64,000 nt of DNA from Mycolicibacterium sp. P1-18 (GCF_008329535.1 NZ_NPKR01000001.1:558001-622000), one strand, 5' to 3'; shown: positions 1 to 9,563, numbered from the stretch's first letter. The notes: a model not told the origin generated them from the letters alone. Translations and numbers: made by a program.

Positions 1-419
1 AGCCACACCGTCAGATCGGGATCGGAGTCGGGGAACAGCAGCAGGATGAGCACCACGGCGACGAGGTAGCCCGGCATGATGCGCACCAGCCGGGAGCGCA
101 GGTAGTGCCCCGTCGGCGGGGTGTGCCGCAGACCGCGCGCCGCAGCGGCGTGACCACGCCACAGCAGGAAGCCCGACAGCGCGAAGAACACCGCGACCGC
201 CAGATCGAAGCGGCCCAGCACGCGACCGGTGCTCCACGTGGTGTGCCCGGTCTGGAAGCCGACGTGGGTGATCACCACGCCGATCGCCGCGCACGCCCGC
301 ATGCCCTCGACGGCGGGCAGGAAGCTGCGCGTGCCGGACACCTCTTCCTCGCTCACGCGTGCCTCACTCACGACGCTCAGTGTGCCCGATGGCCTTGCAG
401 TCGACACCGGCCTCACCAT
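1..419 (-). CDS. Acyltransferase 3 family membrane protein, N-terminal part (Rv0228-like)
   Basis: The reverse strand reads open from an ATG at 419 to the window edge, giving about 139 residues of the N-terminus. The product contains FLPAVEGMRA, then ITHVGFQ, then hydrophobic segments such as FFALSGFLLW and VAVVLILLLF. This layout, with a conserved Arg followed by a His in the first membrane segment, is that of acyltransferase 3 (OafA/NodX-type) proteins, which acylate envelope sugars or lipids at the membrane. It is divergent from the DUF3068 gene, as Rv0228 is from Rv0227c in M. tuberculosis. The start is uncertain: GTG codons lie a few residues further in, and no clear ribosome binding site decides. 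The C-terminus lies outside the window. Confidence 0.8.
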   Translation of the reverse strand, partial: MVRPVSTARPSGTLSVVSEARVSEEEVSGTRSFLPAVEGMRACAAIGVVITHVGFQTGHTTWSTGRVLGRFDLAVAVFFALSGFLLWRGHAAAARGLRHTPPTGHYLRSRLVRIMPGYLVAVVLILLLFPDSDPDLTVW

Positions 420-511
420 GGACTGTTAGGGTCGAGCAGGTTTGCCTCAACTGCCTTCGAGGCAGGTGACGGCGTTAGTGGAGTCGTCCCAGGACGAGAA
501 GGAGGCACGGT

Positions 512-1717
512 TTGAACCGCGCTGTAGCGCTGCGCATCGCAGCGTGCGGGCTCATGGGTCTCGGTGCCGCCCTGTTGATCGCAGCTCTGCTGCTGTCCAC
601 GTACACCAAGGGCAAGATCGCCAAGATTCCGCTCGACATCGACACCACGTTGGTCAGCGACGGGACCGGTACCGTCTTCGACCCCGACTCGCTGAACACC
701 CAGAAGTTCGTCGTCGACCGGGACGCACCCGTGTCGTTCCAGCAGCAGATCAGCGTCGAGTCGCCGTCGAACGCCGACGTCGTGACCCTGCAGGTCGGCA
801 ACACCGTGCGCCGGACGGACAAGCAGCAGGACAACGGCCTGCTGCTGGCGCTGGTCGACACCGTGACCCTCGACCGCAAGACCGCCCTGGCGGTGTCCAG
901 CGACACCAACCCCGGTGGTGCGGTGCAGAAGCCCCGCAGCATCGACGACACCCAGCCGCCGACCAACGTCGCCCTGCCGCACGAGGGTCTCGCCTACCGC
1001 TTCCCGTTCGACACCGAGAAGAAGACCTACCCGTACTTCGACCCGATCGCGCAGAAGGCGTATGACGCCAACTACGACGGTGAAGAGGACGTCAACGGGT
1101 TGAACACCTTCCGGTTCACCCAGAACATCGGCTACGACTCCGACGGCAAGCTGGTCGACCCCGTCAAGTACGCCTCGCTGTACGGCGACGACGCGGACAG
1201 CGTCGTCTCGGCACGCGCCGAGCTGTGGGGCCTGCCCGGCGATCCCGACGAGTCGATCACCATGACCCGTTACTACGCCGCGCAGCGCACCTTCTGGGTG
1301 GACCCCGTGTCGGGCACCATCGTGAAGGCCCAGGAGCACGGCTATCACTACTACGCCCGCGACGCCCTCAAGCCCGAGGTGACCTTCGCCGACTACAAGG
1401 TCACCTCCACCGAGGACACCGTGGAGTCGCAGGTGGCCAGCGCCCGCGACGAGGGCGACGTCGTCGCCCTCTGGGGCCGGATCCTGCCGATCACCTTCAC
1501 CGCCGTCGGCCTGCTGGCTCTCATCGGCGGCGTGCTGCTGGGCTTGTTCACGCTGCGCGCGCAGTCCGCGTTGATCGATCCGGGCCTGGACGACACGGGT
1601 CACGGCTTCTTCGGACGGCGTCCGACCGACACGGGGCCGATGCCCGCCGCCGAGGCGGCGACCGAGAAGATACCCACCCAACGACCGTCGGATCTGCCTC
1701 CAGACCGACCGGTCTGA
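512..1717 (+). CDS. DUF3068 envelope membrane protein (Rv0227c-like)
   Basis: This 401-residue protein starts at TTG 512, behind a good ribosome binding site (GAAGGAGG, 497-504). It has an N-terminal membrane helix (about residues 8-30), a large Asp/Thr-rich exported region and a second helix near residues 325-350, followed by a charged cytoplasmic tail. This is the architecture of DUF3068 proteins. From the literature as I recall it, the M. smegmatis and Corynebacterium homologues are required for lipomannan maturation and lipoarabinomannan synthesis, so a role in lipoglycan assembly is likely but inferred. It is followed by membrane-protein genes on the same strand, probably one operon. No catalytic motif is visible. 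Confidence 0.88.
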   Translation: MNRAVALRIAACGLMGLGAALLIAALLLSTYTKGKIAKIPLDIDTTLVSDGTGTVFDPDSLNTQKFVVDRDAPVSFQQQISVESPSNADVVTLQVGNTVRRTDKQQDNGLLLALVDTVTLDRKTALAVSSDTNPGGAVQKPRSIDDTQPPTNVALPHEGLAYRFPFDTEKKTYPYFDPIAQKAYDANYDGEEDVNGLNTFRFTQNIGYDSDGKLVDPVKYASLYGDDADSVVSARAELWGLPGDPDESITMTRYYAAQRTFWVDPVSGTIVKAQEHGYHYYARDALKPEVTFADYKVTSTEDTVESQVASARDEGDVVALWGRILPITFTAVGLLALIGGVLLGLFTLRAQSALIDPGLDDTGHGFFGRRPTDTGPMPAAEAATEKIPTQRPSDLPPDRPV

Positions 1718-1737
1718 TCGCTCGCACCCGGTGGTCG

Positions 1738-3372
1738 GTGCCGACGTATTCGCTGGCACTGACCCTCGCGATCACGGCGCCCCTGCTGGCGCCGGGTTAT
1801 CTGCTCCTGCGCGACGCGGTGTCCACCCCGAGGGCGTACCTGACCGACGCCGCAGTGGGGCTCACCGAGGCCGCGCCCCGAGCCCTGCCGCAGGACTTCT
1901 TCGTGGCGGTGGCCTCCCACGTCGTCGACGGCGGCGTCGTCGTCAAGGTCCTGCTCGTCGTCGGCCTGTGGCTGGCGGGGTGGGGCGCGGGCCGGTTGGC
2001 CGAGGTCGTGGTCCCCGCCGCCGGCCTTGGCGGGCAGTTCGTGGCCGCCACGCTCGCGGTCTGGAATCCGTACGTCGCCGAACGGCTGCTGCAGGGCCAC
2101 TGGAGTCTTCTGGTCGGGTACGGCTGCCTGCCGTGGGTGGCGGTGGCGGTGCTGCGGCTGCGGGATTCCGGTGGCGGAACTGGCTGGGCGGTCCTGTTCT
2201 GGATCGCCGTCGCCGGGCTGACCCCGACCGGTCTGATGCTCGCCGCCACCGTGGCGCTGACGACGTGCCTGGCGCCCGGAGTGGGCCGGTCCCGGCGGTG
2301 GTGCGCGGCGATCTCGCTGGGCGCGGCCGTGGTCGGCGCGCTGCCGTGGCTGGTCGCCCCGATGGTGTCCGGATCGCTGTCGTCGAGCCAGGCGGCCGGC
2401 GTGACCGACTTCGCGGCCAGGGCCGAACCCGGTTTGGGCACGTTGGGCAGCCTCGCGGGCCTCGGCGGCATCTGGAACGGCCAGGCGGTTCCGAGCACCA
2501 GGATGACGCTGTTCGCGCTGTTGGCCACCGGCGTGCTGCTCGCCGTGGTCGTGGTGGGTCTGCCGACGGCGGTGCGACGGCCGGGCGCGCGTCCGCTGCT
2601 GGTGCTCGCCGTGGTCGCCGTGGTCGCGCCCGCGGTGATGGCGACGGGGCCTGGGCTGGCCGCGGTGGAGGCGCTCGTCCGCGCCGTCCCGGGCCTGGGG
2701 GTGCTGCGCGACGCGCAGAAGTGGGTGGCGCTCGCAATGCCCGGCTACGCGGTGGCCGGCGCGGCGGCCGTCGCCACGATGGCGCGCCGGGTGCCGCGGG
2801 GCGCGACGGCGGCGGTGTGCTGTCTCGCCCTGGTGGCCGTCCTGCCCGACCTCGCGTGGGGCGTCGGCGGGAAGGTCGCCTCCGTGCGCTATCCGGCCGG
2901 GTGGTCGGCGGCGGCCGCGGTCGTCAACGCCGATCCGGCGCCGGTGGCGGTGCTGCCCCAGATGAGCATGCGCCAGTTTCGGTGGGCGGGCCCCGCCCCC
3001 GTGCTGGACCCGCTGCCGCGCTGGGTGTCGGCCGAGGTGCTGACCTCCGGCGACCTGAACATCGGCGGGCGGACGGTGCCCGGCGAGGGCAGCCGCGCGC
3101 GGGAGGTCGAGCGGCTGGTGCTCTCCGGCGCGGGGGCCGACGAGTTGGCCGCGGCGGGTGTCGGCTGGGTGGTGGTCGAGGGAGGGTCGCCGAAGCTCTC
3201 GCTTCCGGTCGCCTACGCCGACGACGACGTCGCCGTCTACCGGGTCGGCGGCGACCGACCCGCGGCGTCGCACCGCGGCACCATGATCGCGGCGCACCTG
3301 GCCTGGCTGGCCGCCCTGCTGGCCGGTGCGGCCGGGATGACCGCCGCGCGGCGCAGGAGTGCGGTTCACTAG
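1738..3372 (+). CDS. Polytopic membrane protein (Rv0226c-like)
   Basis: About 544 residues if translation begins at GTG 1738, 20 nt after the DUF3068 stop. The frame is open further upstream, so CTG 1714 cannot be excluded. The protein is almost entirely hydrophobic, with roughly ten or more membrane segments, an Ala/Val/Leu-rich composition and a soluble section near residues 390-510. The layout resembles GT-C type polyprenyl-phosphate-sugar transferases, but I see no diagnostic motif and do not assign one. Position and length match the Rv0226c family. Lying between an LM/LAM-associated DUF3068 gene and a glycosyltransferase, it plausibly works in envelope glycan assembly. That is inference from context. 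Confidence 0.8.
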   Translation: MPTYSLALTLAITAPLLAPGYLLLRDAVSTPRAYLTDAAVGLTEAAPRALPQDFFVAVASHVVDGGVVVKVLLVVGLWLAGWGAGRLAEVVVPAAGLGGQFVAATLAVWNPYVAERLLQGHWSLLVGYGCLPWVAVAVLRLRDSGGGTGWAVLFWIAVAGLTPTGLMLAATVALTTCLAPGVGRSRRWCAAISLGAAVVGALPWLVAPMVSGSLSSSQAAGVTDFAARAEPGLGTLGSLAGLGGIWNGQAVPSTRMTLFALLATGVLLAVVVVGLPTAVRRPGARPLLVLAVVAVVAPAVMATGPGLAAVEALVRAVPGLGVLRDAQKWVALAMPGYAVAGAAAVATMARRVPRGATAAVCCLALVAVLPDLAWGVGGKVASVRYPAGWSAAAAVVNADPAPVAVLPQMSMRQFRWAGPAPVLDPLPRWVSAEVLTSGDLNIGGRTVPGEGSRAREVERLVLSGAGADELAAAGVGWVVVEGGSPKLSLPVAYADDDVAVYRVGGDRPAASHRGTMIAAHLAWLAALLAGAAGMTAARRRSAVH

Positions 3373-3377
3373 GCGCC

Positions 3378-4166
3378 ATGGGTTGGCTCAGCGAGTGGTG
3401 GCAGGCCGAGGTCGTCGACGGCTACAAGGGCCCGCTGCTGCTGAGCTTCACCGCGTTCGTGGTGACGTTCCTGACCACCCGCACCATCACCCGGCTGATC
3501 CGGGCGGGCAAGGGGCCCTTCCACAACGTCAGCAGCGGTGGCGTGCACATGCACCACTCGACGCCGGGCGTGGTGCTGCTGATCGTCGGCGGGTTCACGG
3601 GCGTGGGATCCCCGCCGCTGTCGGTGTGGACCTACCTCGCGGCGCTGTTCGTCGGTGTGGGCGCCTCGCTGGTGCTCGACGAGTTCGCGATGATCTTCCG
3701 GCTTCAGGACGTCTACTGGACGCAGGAGGGCCAGCTGTCGGTGAACGTGGTGACGCTGGCCGCCGCGTGCGTGGGCCTCGCCACCGTGGGGGTGTCGCCG
3801 GTTCAGGTGCGCGACCTGCCGCCCGAGTTCGCCGCATGGCGGTACGCGGCCGTGGGACTGCTGCTGGTGAACTTCGCCCTGGTCGCCGTCGCCGCGCTCA
3901 AGGGCAAGTACCCCACCGCTCTGATCGGGCTGTTCGTCTCCCCCGTCGCGTGGGTGGCCGCCGTGCGACTGGCGCGTCCGACGTCGCCGTGGGCCCGCTG
4001 GCGCTACACCCCGAAGAAACGGGCGCGGGCCGTCCGCCGGGCCGCCGCCTTCGACCGCCGGTGGGCGCCGATCCGGCGGCACTGGGACGACTTCATCGGC
4101 GGGACACCGACACTCGCGAACCCGGCCTCAGATCACTCCGCCGACCAATCGGCCGTCGACCACTGA
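3378..4166 (+). CDS. Conserved multi-pass membrane protein of unknown function
   Basis: A 262-residue protein starting at ATG 3378, 5 nt after the previous stop, so probably co-transcribed. It begins with an amphipathic MGWLSEWW stretch and has about five to six predicted membrane helices. Between the first two is a conserved-looking His cluster (GGVHMHHSTPG, about residues 53-63). The C-terminus is basic and then acidic. I do not recognise a named family. The His cluster facing one side of the membrane could bind metal or phosphate head groups, but this is speculative. Its 3' end overlaps the convergent glycosyltransferase gene by 39 nt. Confidence 0.8.
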   Translation: MGWLSEWWQAEVVDGYKGPLLLSFTAFVVTFLTTRTITRLIRAGKGPFHNVSSGGVHMHHSTPGVVLLIVGGFTGVGSPPLSVWTYLAALFVGVGASLVLDEFAMIFRLQDVYWTQEGQLSVNVVTLAAACVGLATVGVSPVQVRDLPPEFAAWRYAAVGLLLVNFALVAVAALKGKYPTALIGLFVSPVAWVAAVRLARPTSPWARWRYTPKKRARAVRRAAAFDRRWAPIRRHWDDFIGGTPTLANPASDHSADQSAVDH

Positions 4167-5288
4167 CTCCAGCACCACGCGCATGGCGTCGGCGCTTTGG
4201 GCCCAGGAGAATTCGCCGCTGCGCAGCTGGGCCTTGACGCCGAGTTGCTCGCGCAGCACGTGATCGGACAGCAGCCGGTCCAGTCGTGAGACCAACTCCG
4301 CGTGGTCGTCGACCAGCAGGCCGGTGACGCCGTCGACGATGGAGTCCGTCAGGCCGCCGGAGGACCGGTACCCGATGGTCGGGACGGCGTGTTGCGCCGC
4401 CTCCGTCACGGCGAGCCCCCACCCCTCCTTGCGCGACGGCAAGACGTGCACCCAGCATCGTTGCAGCACTTCGTGTTTCGCGCAGTCGTCGACGTGGCCG
4501 TGGAACGTGACCGCGTGCGTGATGCCGAGGCGGGCGGCGTGCGCGACCAGCCGCTCACCCCACCAGCCGCCGCCGACGACGTCGAGGTGCAGGTCCGGTG
4601 TCCGCGGCAGCAGTTCGGCGACGGCGTCGAGCACGTCCTCGATCTGCTTGTGCGGCACCAGCCGCGACAGCACGGCCACCCGGGGCGTCGTCGACCGTGG
4701 CAGCGTGAGGGTCTCGGCGGGCGCCTCGTCGAGCCCGTTGCGCACCACGGCGACGCGGTGCGGGTCGACGCCGAGGTCGGCGAGATCACGGGCCGACGGC
4801 AGCGACACCGTCACGTACTGGTTGGCGCGGTGCAGGCGCGGGGACAGCGTCGATTCGACGAACCAGCCGAACCTGCTCATCAGCGGGCCGGCGACCGGCC
4901 ACTGCTCGCGGTGGCAGTGGTGAACCAGCACCACCGACCGCCGCCCGAACGCCAGCCGCGCGAGGAACGGGATGCCGTTCTGACTGTCGATCACCACGTC
5001 GGGCCGCACCCGCCGTAGCGGGCCGAGCCCGGCGCGGGACGCCACCATCGCCAGCCCGGCCCGGACGTACACGCCGTAGCGGCCGCCACCTCGGCTGACG
5101 GTGACGCCGTCGAGCACTTCGCGTCGGGCGGCGCCCGGATAGCGGGCGGTGCGCAGGGTCACCTCGACGCCGTCGGCGGCCAGTTGACTGCCGATGCGCT
5201 GCAGATAGGTCTCGCTGCCGCCGCCCTGAGGGTGCCCGGTATCGCGCCAGCACAGCAGCAGCACGGACTTCAGCGGACGGTCGGACAT
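4128..5288 (-). CDS. GT4-type glycosyltransferase (Rv0225-like)
   Basis: 386 residues from ATG 5288, close to the length of Rv0225. The N-terminal Rossmann lobe has a Gly-rich acceptor-site loop (HPQGGGSETYLQRI, about residues 18-31). The C-terminal lobe carries VVRNGLDEAP, RLVPHKQIEDVLDA and the EGWGLAVTEAA motif (the EX7E-like donor site, about residues 300-310), all typical of GT-B fold retaining transferases of family GT4. It most likely transfers a nucleotide-activated sugar at the inner face of the membrane. The acceptor is unknown. It is divergent from the methyltransferase at 5389 and overlaps the convergent membrane-protein gene by 39 nt. Confidence 0.9.
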   Translation of the reverse strand: MSDRPLKSVLLLCWRDTGHPQGGGSETYLQRIGSQLAADGVEVTLRTARYPGAARREVLDGVTVSRGGGRYGVYVRAGLAMVASRAGLGPLRRVRPDVVIDSQNGIPFLARLAFGRRSVVLVHHCHREQWPVAGPLMSRFGWFVESTLSPRLHRANQYVTVSLPSARDLADLGVDPHRVAVVRNGLDEAPAETLTLPRSTTPRVAVLSRLVPHKQIEDVLDAVAELLPRTPDLHLDVVGGGWWGERLVAHAARLGITHAVTFHGHVDDCAKHEVLQRCWVHVLPSRKEGWGLAVTEAAQHAVPTIGYRSSGGLTDSIVDGVTGLLVDDHAELVSRLDRLLSDHVLREQLGVKAQLRSGEFSWAQSADAMRVVLESVVDGRLVGGVI

Positions 5289-5309
5289 CGCAGACCAGCT
5301 TAAGCCCCC

Positions 5310-5370
5310 CGCGAGTGGCCAGTCATGACGCGGTTGGCCGCCCGATCCGTGTGACAACTGGCCACTCGCG
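5310..5370. repeat. Inverted repeat, copy 1 (GAGTGGCCA family)
   Basis: Perfect 14-bp arms, CGCGAGTGGCCAGT at 5310-5323 and its reverse complement at 5357-5370, flank a 33-nt loop. The element lies between the divergent glycosyltransferase (start 5288) and methyltransferase (start 5389), so it is not a simple terminator. Its right arm, with the flanking G, is repeated at 24194-24208 in a second inverted repeat. Confidence 0.8.
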
Positions 5371-5376
5371 GCTGAA

Positions 5377-5382
5377 TACAGT
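5377..5382 (+). promoter_or_regulatory. -10 hexamer TACAGT, leaderless promoter
   Basis: TACAGT fits the mycobacterial TANNNT -10 and lies 6 nt before the ATG at 5389. Transcription would then start at or beside the start codon. It abuts the inverted repeat at 5310-5370. Confidence 0.6.
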
Positions 5383-5388
5383 TGGTCC

Positions 5389-6141
5389 ATGCGCGCCACC
5401 GACCCCTTCGCCAGGCACGCCACGCTGGCGCGGTCGGTGCGGCTGCTGAGCGAATTCCGCTTCGAGCAGAGCGACCCAGCCCGGTTCTACGGGGCTTTGG
5501 CCGACGACACCGTCGCCCTGGTCACCGCCCTGGTCGACGGCGACCCGACCGGTCTGACCCTGCTCGACGTCGGCGGCGGCCCGGGGTACTTCGCGTCGGC
5601 ATTCGAGGCGGCCGGCCTGCACTACCTGGGCGTGGAGCCGGACGCGAGCGAGATGCACGCCGGGCCGGCTGGCGAGCCGGGCGCGGGCACGTTCGTCCGG
5701 GCGTCTGGCCTTGCGCTGCCGTTCGCCGACGACTCCGTCGACGTCTGCCTGTCGTCCAACGTCGCCGAACACGTGCCCGACCCGTGGCGGATGGGCCGCG
5801 AGATGCTGCGCGTCACCCGGCCCGGTGGGCTCGTGGTGCTGTCGTACACGGTGTGGTTGGGCCCGTTCGGCGGCCACGAGATGGGGCTGACGCACTACCT
5901 GGGCGGGGCGCGCGCCGCCGAGCGATACGCCCGCAAGCACGGCCACCGACCCAAGAACGACTACGGCTCGTCGTTGTTCGCGGTGTCGGCCGCCGACGGC
6001 CTGGCGTGGGCGGAGAGCACCGGGATGATGGTGGCCGCTTTTCCCCGCTACCACCCGCGATGGGCGTGGTGGATGACGCGGGTCCCCGTCCTGCGGGAGT
6101 TTCTGGTCAGCAACCTGGTGCTGGTGTTGCAGCCGTCGTGA
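5389..6141 (+). CDS. SAM-dependent methyltransferase (Rv0224c-like)
   Basis: 250 residues, class I methyltransferase of the Methyltransf_11 type. The SAM-binding motif I is LLDVGGGPGYFASAFEAAG (about residues 58-76), followed by an acidic residue in LGVEPDASE. The later VDVCLSSNVAEHVPDP and GGLVVLSYTVWLGP segments match motifs II and III. The small-molecule or lipid substrate cannot be read from sequence. The start at ATG 5389 is supported by a leaderless-type -10 and by agreement with the roughly 254-residue Rv0224c. Gene order (glycosyltransferase, methyltransferase, aldehyde dehydrogenase) is the same as in M. tuberculosis. Confidence 0.88.
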   Translation: MRATDPFARHATLARSVRLLSEFRFEQSDPARFYGALADDTVALVTALVDGDPTGLTLLDVGGGPGYFASAFEAAGLHYLGVEPDASEMHAGPAGEPGAGTFVRASGLALPFADDSVDVCLSSNVAEHVPDPWRMGREMLRVTRPGGLVVLSYTVWLGPFGGHEMGLTHYLGGARAAERYARKHGHRPKNDYGSSLFAVSAADGLAWAESTGMMVAAFPRYHPRWAWWMTRVPVLREFLVSNLVLVLQPS

Positions 6142-6183
6142 CGGCCCGAACTGCAACCTGTTCTCGTTTGGCCCGTCGATGGG

Positions 6184-6189
6184 TAATGT
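6184..6189 (+). promoter_or_regulatory. -10 hexamer TAATGT, leaderless promoter
   Basis: TAATGT lies 7 nt before the ATG at 6197. This favours 6197 over the in-frame ATG at 6179, which would lie upstream of the -10. Confidence 0.6.
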
Positions 6190-6196
6190 GACGTCC

Positions 6197-7666
6197 ATGA
6201 CACAGAGCACTGCCTTCAAGACCGACTGGGACAAGCTGTTCATCGGCGGCAAGTGGGTCGAGCCGTCGACCTCCGAGGTCATCGAAGTGCACTCCCCGGC
6301 CACGGGCGAGCTGGTCGGCCGGGTTCCGATGGCGTCCGAGGCCGACGTGAACGCCGCCTGCGCCGCCGCGCGCAAGGCCTTCGACGAGGGTCCCTGGCCG
6401 CACACCTCCCCGGAGGAGCGCGCCGCCGTGCTCGGTGCCGCGGTGAAGATCATGGAGGAGCGCGCCGACGAGCTGAAGTTCCTGCTGGCCGCCGAGACGG
6501 GGCAGCCGCCGACCATCGTCGACATGATGCAGTACGGCGCCGCGATGTCGTCGTTCAACTACTTCGTCGGGGCGGCCGACAAGTTCACCTGGCAGGACGT
6601 CCGCGACGGCATCTACGGCCAGACCCTCGTGCTCAAGGAGCCGGTCGGCGTCGTCGGCGCGGTCACCGCCTGGAACGTGCCGTTCTTCCTCGCCGCCAAC
6701 AAGCTGGGCCCCGCCCTGCTGGCCGGCTGCACCGTGGTGCTGAAGCCCGCCGCCGAGACGCCGCTGTCGGTGTTCGCGATGGCGCAGATGTTCGCCGAGG
6801 CGGGCCTGCCCGAGGGCGTGCTGTCCATCGTGCCCGGCGGTGCCGAGACCGGTCGCGCGCTGACCGCCAGCCCCCTGCTCGACAAGTACACCTTCACCGG
6901 CAGCTCCGCCGTCGGCAAGGAGGTCGCCAAGATCGCGGCCGAGAACCTCAAGGCCTGCACGCTGGAGCTCGGCGGCAAGTCTGCGGCCATCATCCTCGAG
7001 GACGCCGACCTCGACTCGACGCTGCCGATGCTGGTGTTCTCCGGGCTGATGAACTGCGGGCAGGCGTGCGTCGGGCAGACCCGAATCCTCGCGCCGAGGT
7101 CGCGCTATGACGAGGTCGTCGAGAAGCTCTCGGCCGCCGTCGCGGCGATGCCGGTGGGGCTGCCCGACAACGCGGGCGCCATGATCGGCCCGCTGATCTC
7201 CGAGCGGCAGCGGGAGCGCGTCGAGGGCTACATCAAGAAGGGCGTCGAGGAAGGCGCCCGCATCGTCACCGGCGGCGGACGGCCCGAGGGGCTGGACGAC
7301 GGCTGGTTCGTCGAGCCGACGGTGTTCGCCGACGTGGACAACTCGATGGTCATCGCGCAGGAGGAGATCTTCGGCCCCGTGCTCGTGGTGATCCCGTTCG
7401 ACGACGAGGACGACGCGATCCGCATCGCCAACGACTCGGCGTACGGGCTGGCGGGCAGCGTCTACACCACCGACTTCCCGAAGGCGTTGGAGATCGCGAA
7501 GAAGATCCGCACCGGCACGTACGCGGTCAACATGTACGCCTTCGACCCCGGTGCGCCGTTCGGTGGTTACAAAAACTCGGGCATCGGCCGCGAGAACGGA
7601 CCCGAGGGCATCGAGGCCTACTGCGAGGCCAAGAGCGTCCTGCTGCCGTTCGGGTACACGCCCTAG
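6197..7666 (+). CDS. NAD(P)-dependent aldehyde dehydrogenase (Rv0223c-like)
   Basis: 489 residues from ATG 6197. An in-frame ATG at 6179 would add six residues, but the -10 placement and the Rv0223c length (about 487) favour 6197. It has the full ALDH signature: cofactor-binding TAWNVPFF and KPAAETPLS, the nucleotide-fold FTGSSAVGKE, the general-base Glu in LELGGKS (about residue 261) and the nucleophile Cys in NCGQACVGQ (about residue 295), then EEIFGPV near residue 392. It should oxidise an aldehyde to the acid in the cytoplasm. The physiological aldehyde is unknown. It ends at a strong hairpin shared with the convergent fadE gene. Confidence 0.93.
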   Translation: MTQSTAFKTDWDKLFIGGKWVEPSTSEVIEVHSPATGELVGRVPMASEADVNAACAAARKAFDEGPWPHTSPEERAAVLGAAVKIMEERADELKFLLAAETGQPPTIVDMMQYGAAMSSFNYFVGAADKFTWQDVRDGIYGQTLVLKEPVGVVGAVTAWNVPFFLAANKLGPALLAGCTVVLKPAAETPLSVFAMAQMFAEAGLPEGVLSIVPGGAETGRALTASPLLDKYTFTGSSAVGKEVAKIAAENLKACTLELGGKSAAIILEDADLDSTLPMLVFSGLMNCGQACVGQTRILAPRSRYDEVVEKLSAAVAAMPVGLPDNAGAMIGPLISERQRERVEGYIKKGVEEGARIVTGGGRPEGLDDGWFVEPTVFADVDNSMVIAQEEIFGPVLVVIPFDDEDDAIRIANDSAYGLAGSVYTTDFPKALEIAKKIRTGTYAVNMYAFDPGAPFGGYKNSGIGRENGPEGIEAYCEAKSVLLPFGYTP

Positions 7667-7670
7667 CTTC

Positions 7671-7723
7671 ACTCTGCGTCCACTGCGGGAAAGTACGAGT
7701 AACCCCCGCAGTGGGCGCAGAGT
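7671..7723. terminator. Bidirectional hairpin terminator
   Basis: A 19-bp stem (7671-7689 with 7705-7723, 18 pairs plus one G-U) closes a 15-nt loop in the 61-nt gap between two converging genes (stops at 7666 and 7728). No T-run follows, which is common for mycobacterial intrinsic terminators. Confidence 0.75.
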
Positions 7724-7727
7724 CGCG

Positions 7728-9563
7728 TCAGAAGGCGTCGTCCGCCAGGTCCATCGCCGCGAGTTCGGTGTTCTCCACGGCACGACGGTCGGCGCTCAGC
7801 CGGGGTAACACGTTGGTCGCGAAGAACGTTGCCGCCGTGACCTTTCCGCGGTAGAAGGCGCCCTCCCGATCGGAGGGTTGGCCGTCGAGCGCCGACAGCG
7901 CGACCTCGGCGTGCCACAGCAGCAGCCAGCCGATCAGCAGGTCGCCCACCGACAGCAGGAACGGCACCGACTGCAGCCCCACGCGGTACACCTCGCGGGC
8001 GTCGTTGCTAGCCGCGACGTAGTAGCCCGTCAGGGTGGCCACCATGGCCTGCACGTCGGCCACCGCGGTGGCCAACATGCTTCGGTACGTGGCCAATTCG
8101 GGCCGACCGTCCGGCCGCTCGACGAAGGCCGTGATCTGGCCGAGGACGTGCTCCAGGGCGACGCCGCGGTCGCGGGCGATCTTGCGGAAGAAGAAGTCCT
8201 GAGCCTGGATCGCGGTCGTGCCCTCATACAGCGAGTCGATCTTCGCGTCGCGGACGTACTGCTCGAGCGGGTAATCCTTCAGATAGCCCGAACCGCCCAG
8301 TGTCTGCAGGGATTCCGAGAGATACTGATAGGACCTCTCCGACCCGACGCCCTTGACGATCGGCAACAGCAGGTCGTTGACGCGCCGGGCGACGTCGGCG
8401 TCGGCGCCCGACACCAATTCGGCGACGGCGTCGTCCTGGTGGGCGGCGGTGTACAGGTAGACCGCTCGCAACCCCTCGGCGTAGCACTTCTGCATCAGCA
8501 GGGAGCGTCGCACGTCGGGGTGGTGAAGGATGGTCACCTTCGGTGCCGTCTTGTTCGTCATCTGCGTCAGGTCGCTGCCCTGCACCCGCGTCTTGGCGAA
8601 CTCCAGCGCGTTGAGGTAGCCGGTCGACAGCGTCGCGATGGCCTTGCCGCCCACGGCCATTCGGGCGAACTCCATGACCTTGAACATCTGGACGATGCCC
8701 TCGTGGGTGTCGCCCACCAGGTACCCGACCGCGGGGGTGCCGTGCTGGCCGAACGTCAGCTCGCACGTCGCCGAGGCCGTCAGCCCCATCTTGTGCTCGA
8801 GGCCGGTGACGTAGACGCCGTTGCGCTCACCGGGAGCCGCCGTCTCGGGGTCGGGCAGGAACTTGGGCACCAGGAACAGGCTGAGGCCCTTGGTGCCCGG
8901 CGCCGCGCCGACGGGGCGCGCCAGCACCAGGTGGGCGATGTTCTCGAACAGGTCGTCGCAGTCGCCGCTGGTGATGAAGCGCTTGACGCCGTCGAGGTGC
9001 CAGGTGCCGTCGGGCTGTTCGACGGCCTTGGTGCGCCCGGCGCCGACGTCGGAGCCCGCGTCGGGCTCGGTGAGCACCATCGTGGCACCCCAGTTGCGCT
9101 CGACGGCCAGTGCGGCCCAACGCTTCTGCTGTTCGTTGCCGACGTTGAACAGGACGTCCATCATCGGTGGGCCGTCGAGGTAGAAGAACGCCGCGGGCAG
9201 TCCGCCCACCAGGAACTCGTTGATCGCCCAGCGGACCATCGCGGGGGCGGGCAGCCCGCCGATGCCCTCGGCCAGACCGATGCGCGTCCACTCGCCGCGC
9301 TGCCACGTCAGCACCGACTCCTTGAACGCCGCCGGCAGGCTCACCGAGTGCGTCTGTGGGTCGAAGGTCGGCGCGTTGCGGTCGCTCTCTTCGAACGAGG
9401 CGGCCAGCGGGCCCTCGGCTTGGCGAGCGGCCTCGGCCAGCATGCCGAGGACGTCGTCGACCTCGAGACCACCGAATTGTCCGCTGCTGAGCGCCTTTTC
9501 GAGCCCGAGCACGTCGACCAGGTTGAACGCCAGGTCGCGGACGTTGGCTTTGTAGTGACTGAT
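7728..9563 (-). CDS. Acyl-CoA dehydrogenase, FadE5-like, downstream copy
   Basis: A 611-codon gene, the same length as its upstream neighbour and as FadE5 (Rv0244c). The protein follows the long-form mycobacterial FadE layout: an N-terminal [14 protein letters not shown] segment, the FAD/substrate domain with [16 protein letters not shown] (about residues 170-185), and the catalytic Glu in [10 protein letters not shown] (about residue 450). It should perform the FAD-dependent first step of fatty acyl-CoA beta-oxidation. No ATG, GTG or TTG sits where the family starts: the codon there is ATC (9563-9561), behind GAGGGAG and sharing its A with the upstream TAA (TAATC). A one-base change from TAATG is the simplest reading. 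The next in-frame GTG would delete the conserved N-terminus. Confidence 0.9.
   Translation of the reverse strand: MSHYKANVRDLAFNLVDVLGLEKALSSGQFGGLEVDDVLGMLAEAARQAEGPLAASFEESDRNAPTFDPQTHSVSLPAAFKESVLTWQRGEWTRIGLAEGIGGLPAPAMVRWAINEFLVGGLPAAFFYLDGPPMMDVLFNVGNEQQKRWAALAVERNWGATMVLTEPDAGSDVGAGRTKAVEQPDGTWHLDGVKRFITSGDCDDLFENIAHLVLARPVGAAPGTKGLSLFLVPKFLPDPETAAPGERNGVYVTGLEHKMGLTASATCELTFGQHGTPAVGYLVGDTHEGIVQMFKVMEFARMAVGGKAIATLSTGYLNALEFAKTRVQGSDLTQMTNKTAPKVTILHHPDVRRSLLMQKCYAEGLRAVYLYTAAHQDDAVAELVSGADADVARRVNDLLLPIVKGVGSERSYQYLSESLQTLGGSGYLKDYPLEQYVRDAKIDSLYEGTTAIQAQDFFFRKIARDRGVALEHVLGQITAFVERPDGRPELATYRSMLATAVADVQAMVATLTGYYVAASNDAREVYRVGLQSVPFLLSVGDLLIGWLLLWHAEVALSALDGQPSDREGAFYRGKVTAATFFATNVLPRLSADRRAVENTELAAMDLADDAF

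Noticed and set aside
413..1759. Long reverse ORF opposite the DUF3068 gene
   Set aside because: The forward frame has signal, helices and a good ribosome binding site. The reverse frame is low-complexity Val/Gly/Arg/Asp, a shadow typical of high-GC DNA.
1225..3372. 715-codon start for the Rv0226c-like gene
   Set aside because: The first 170 codons overlap the DUF3068 gene in another frame and are not membrane-like. GTG 1738 gives a normal protein.
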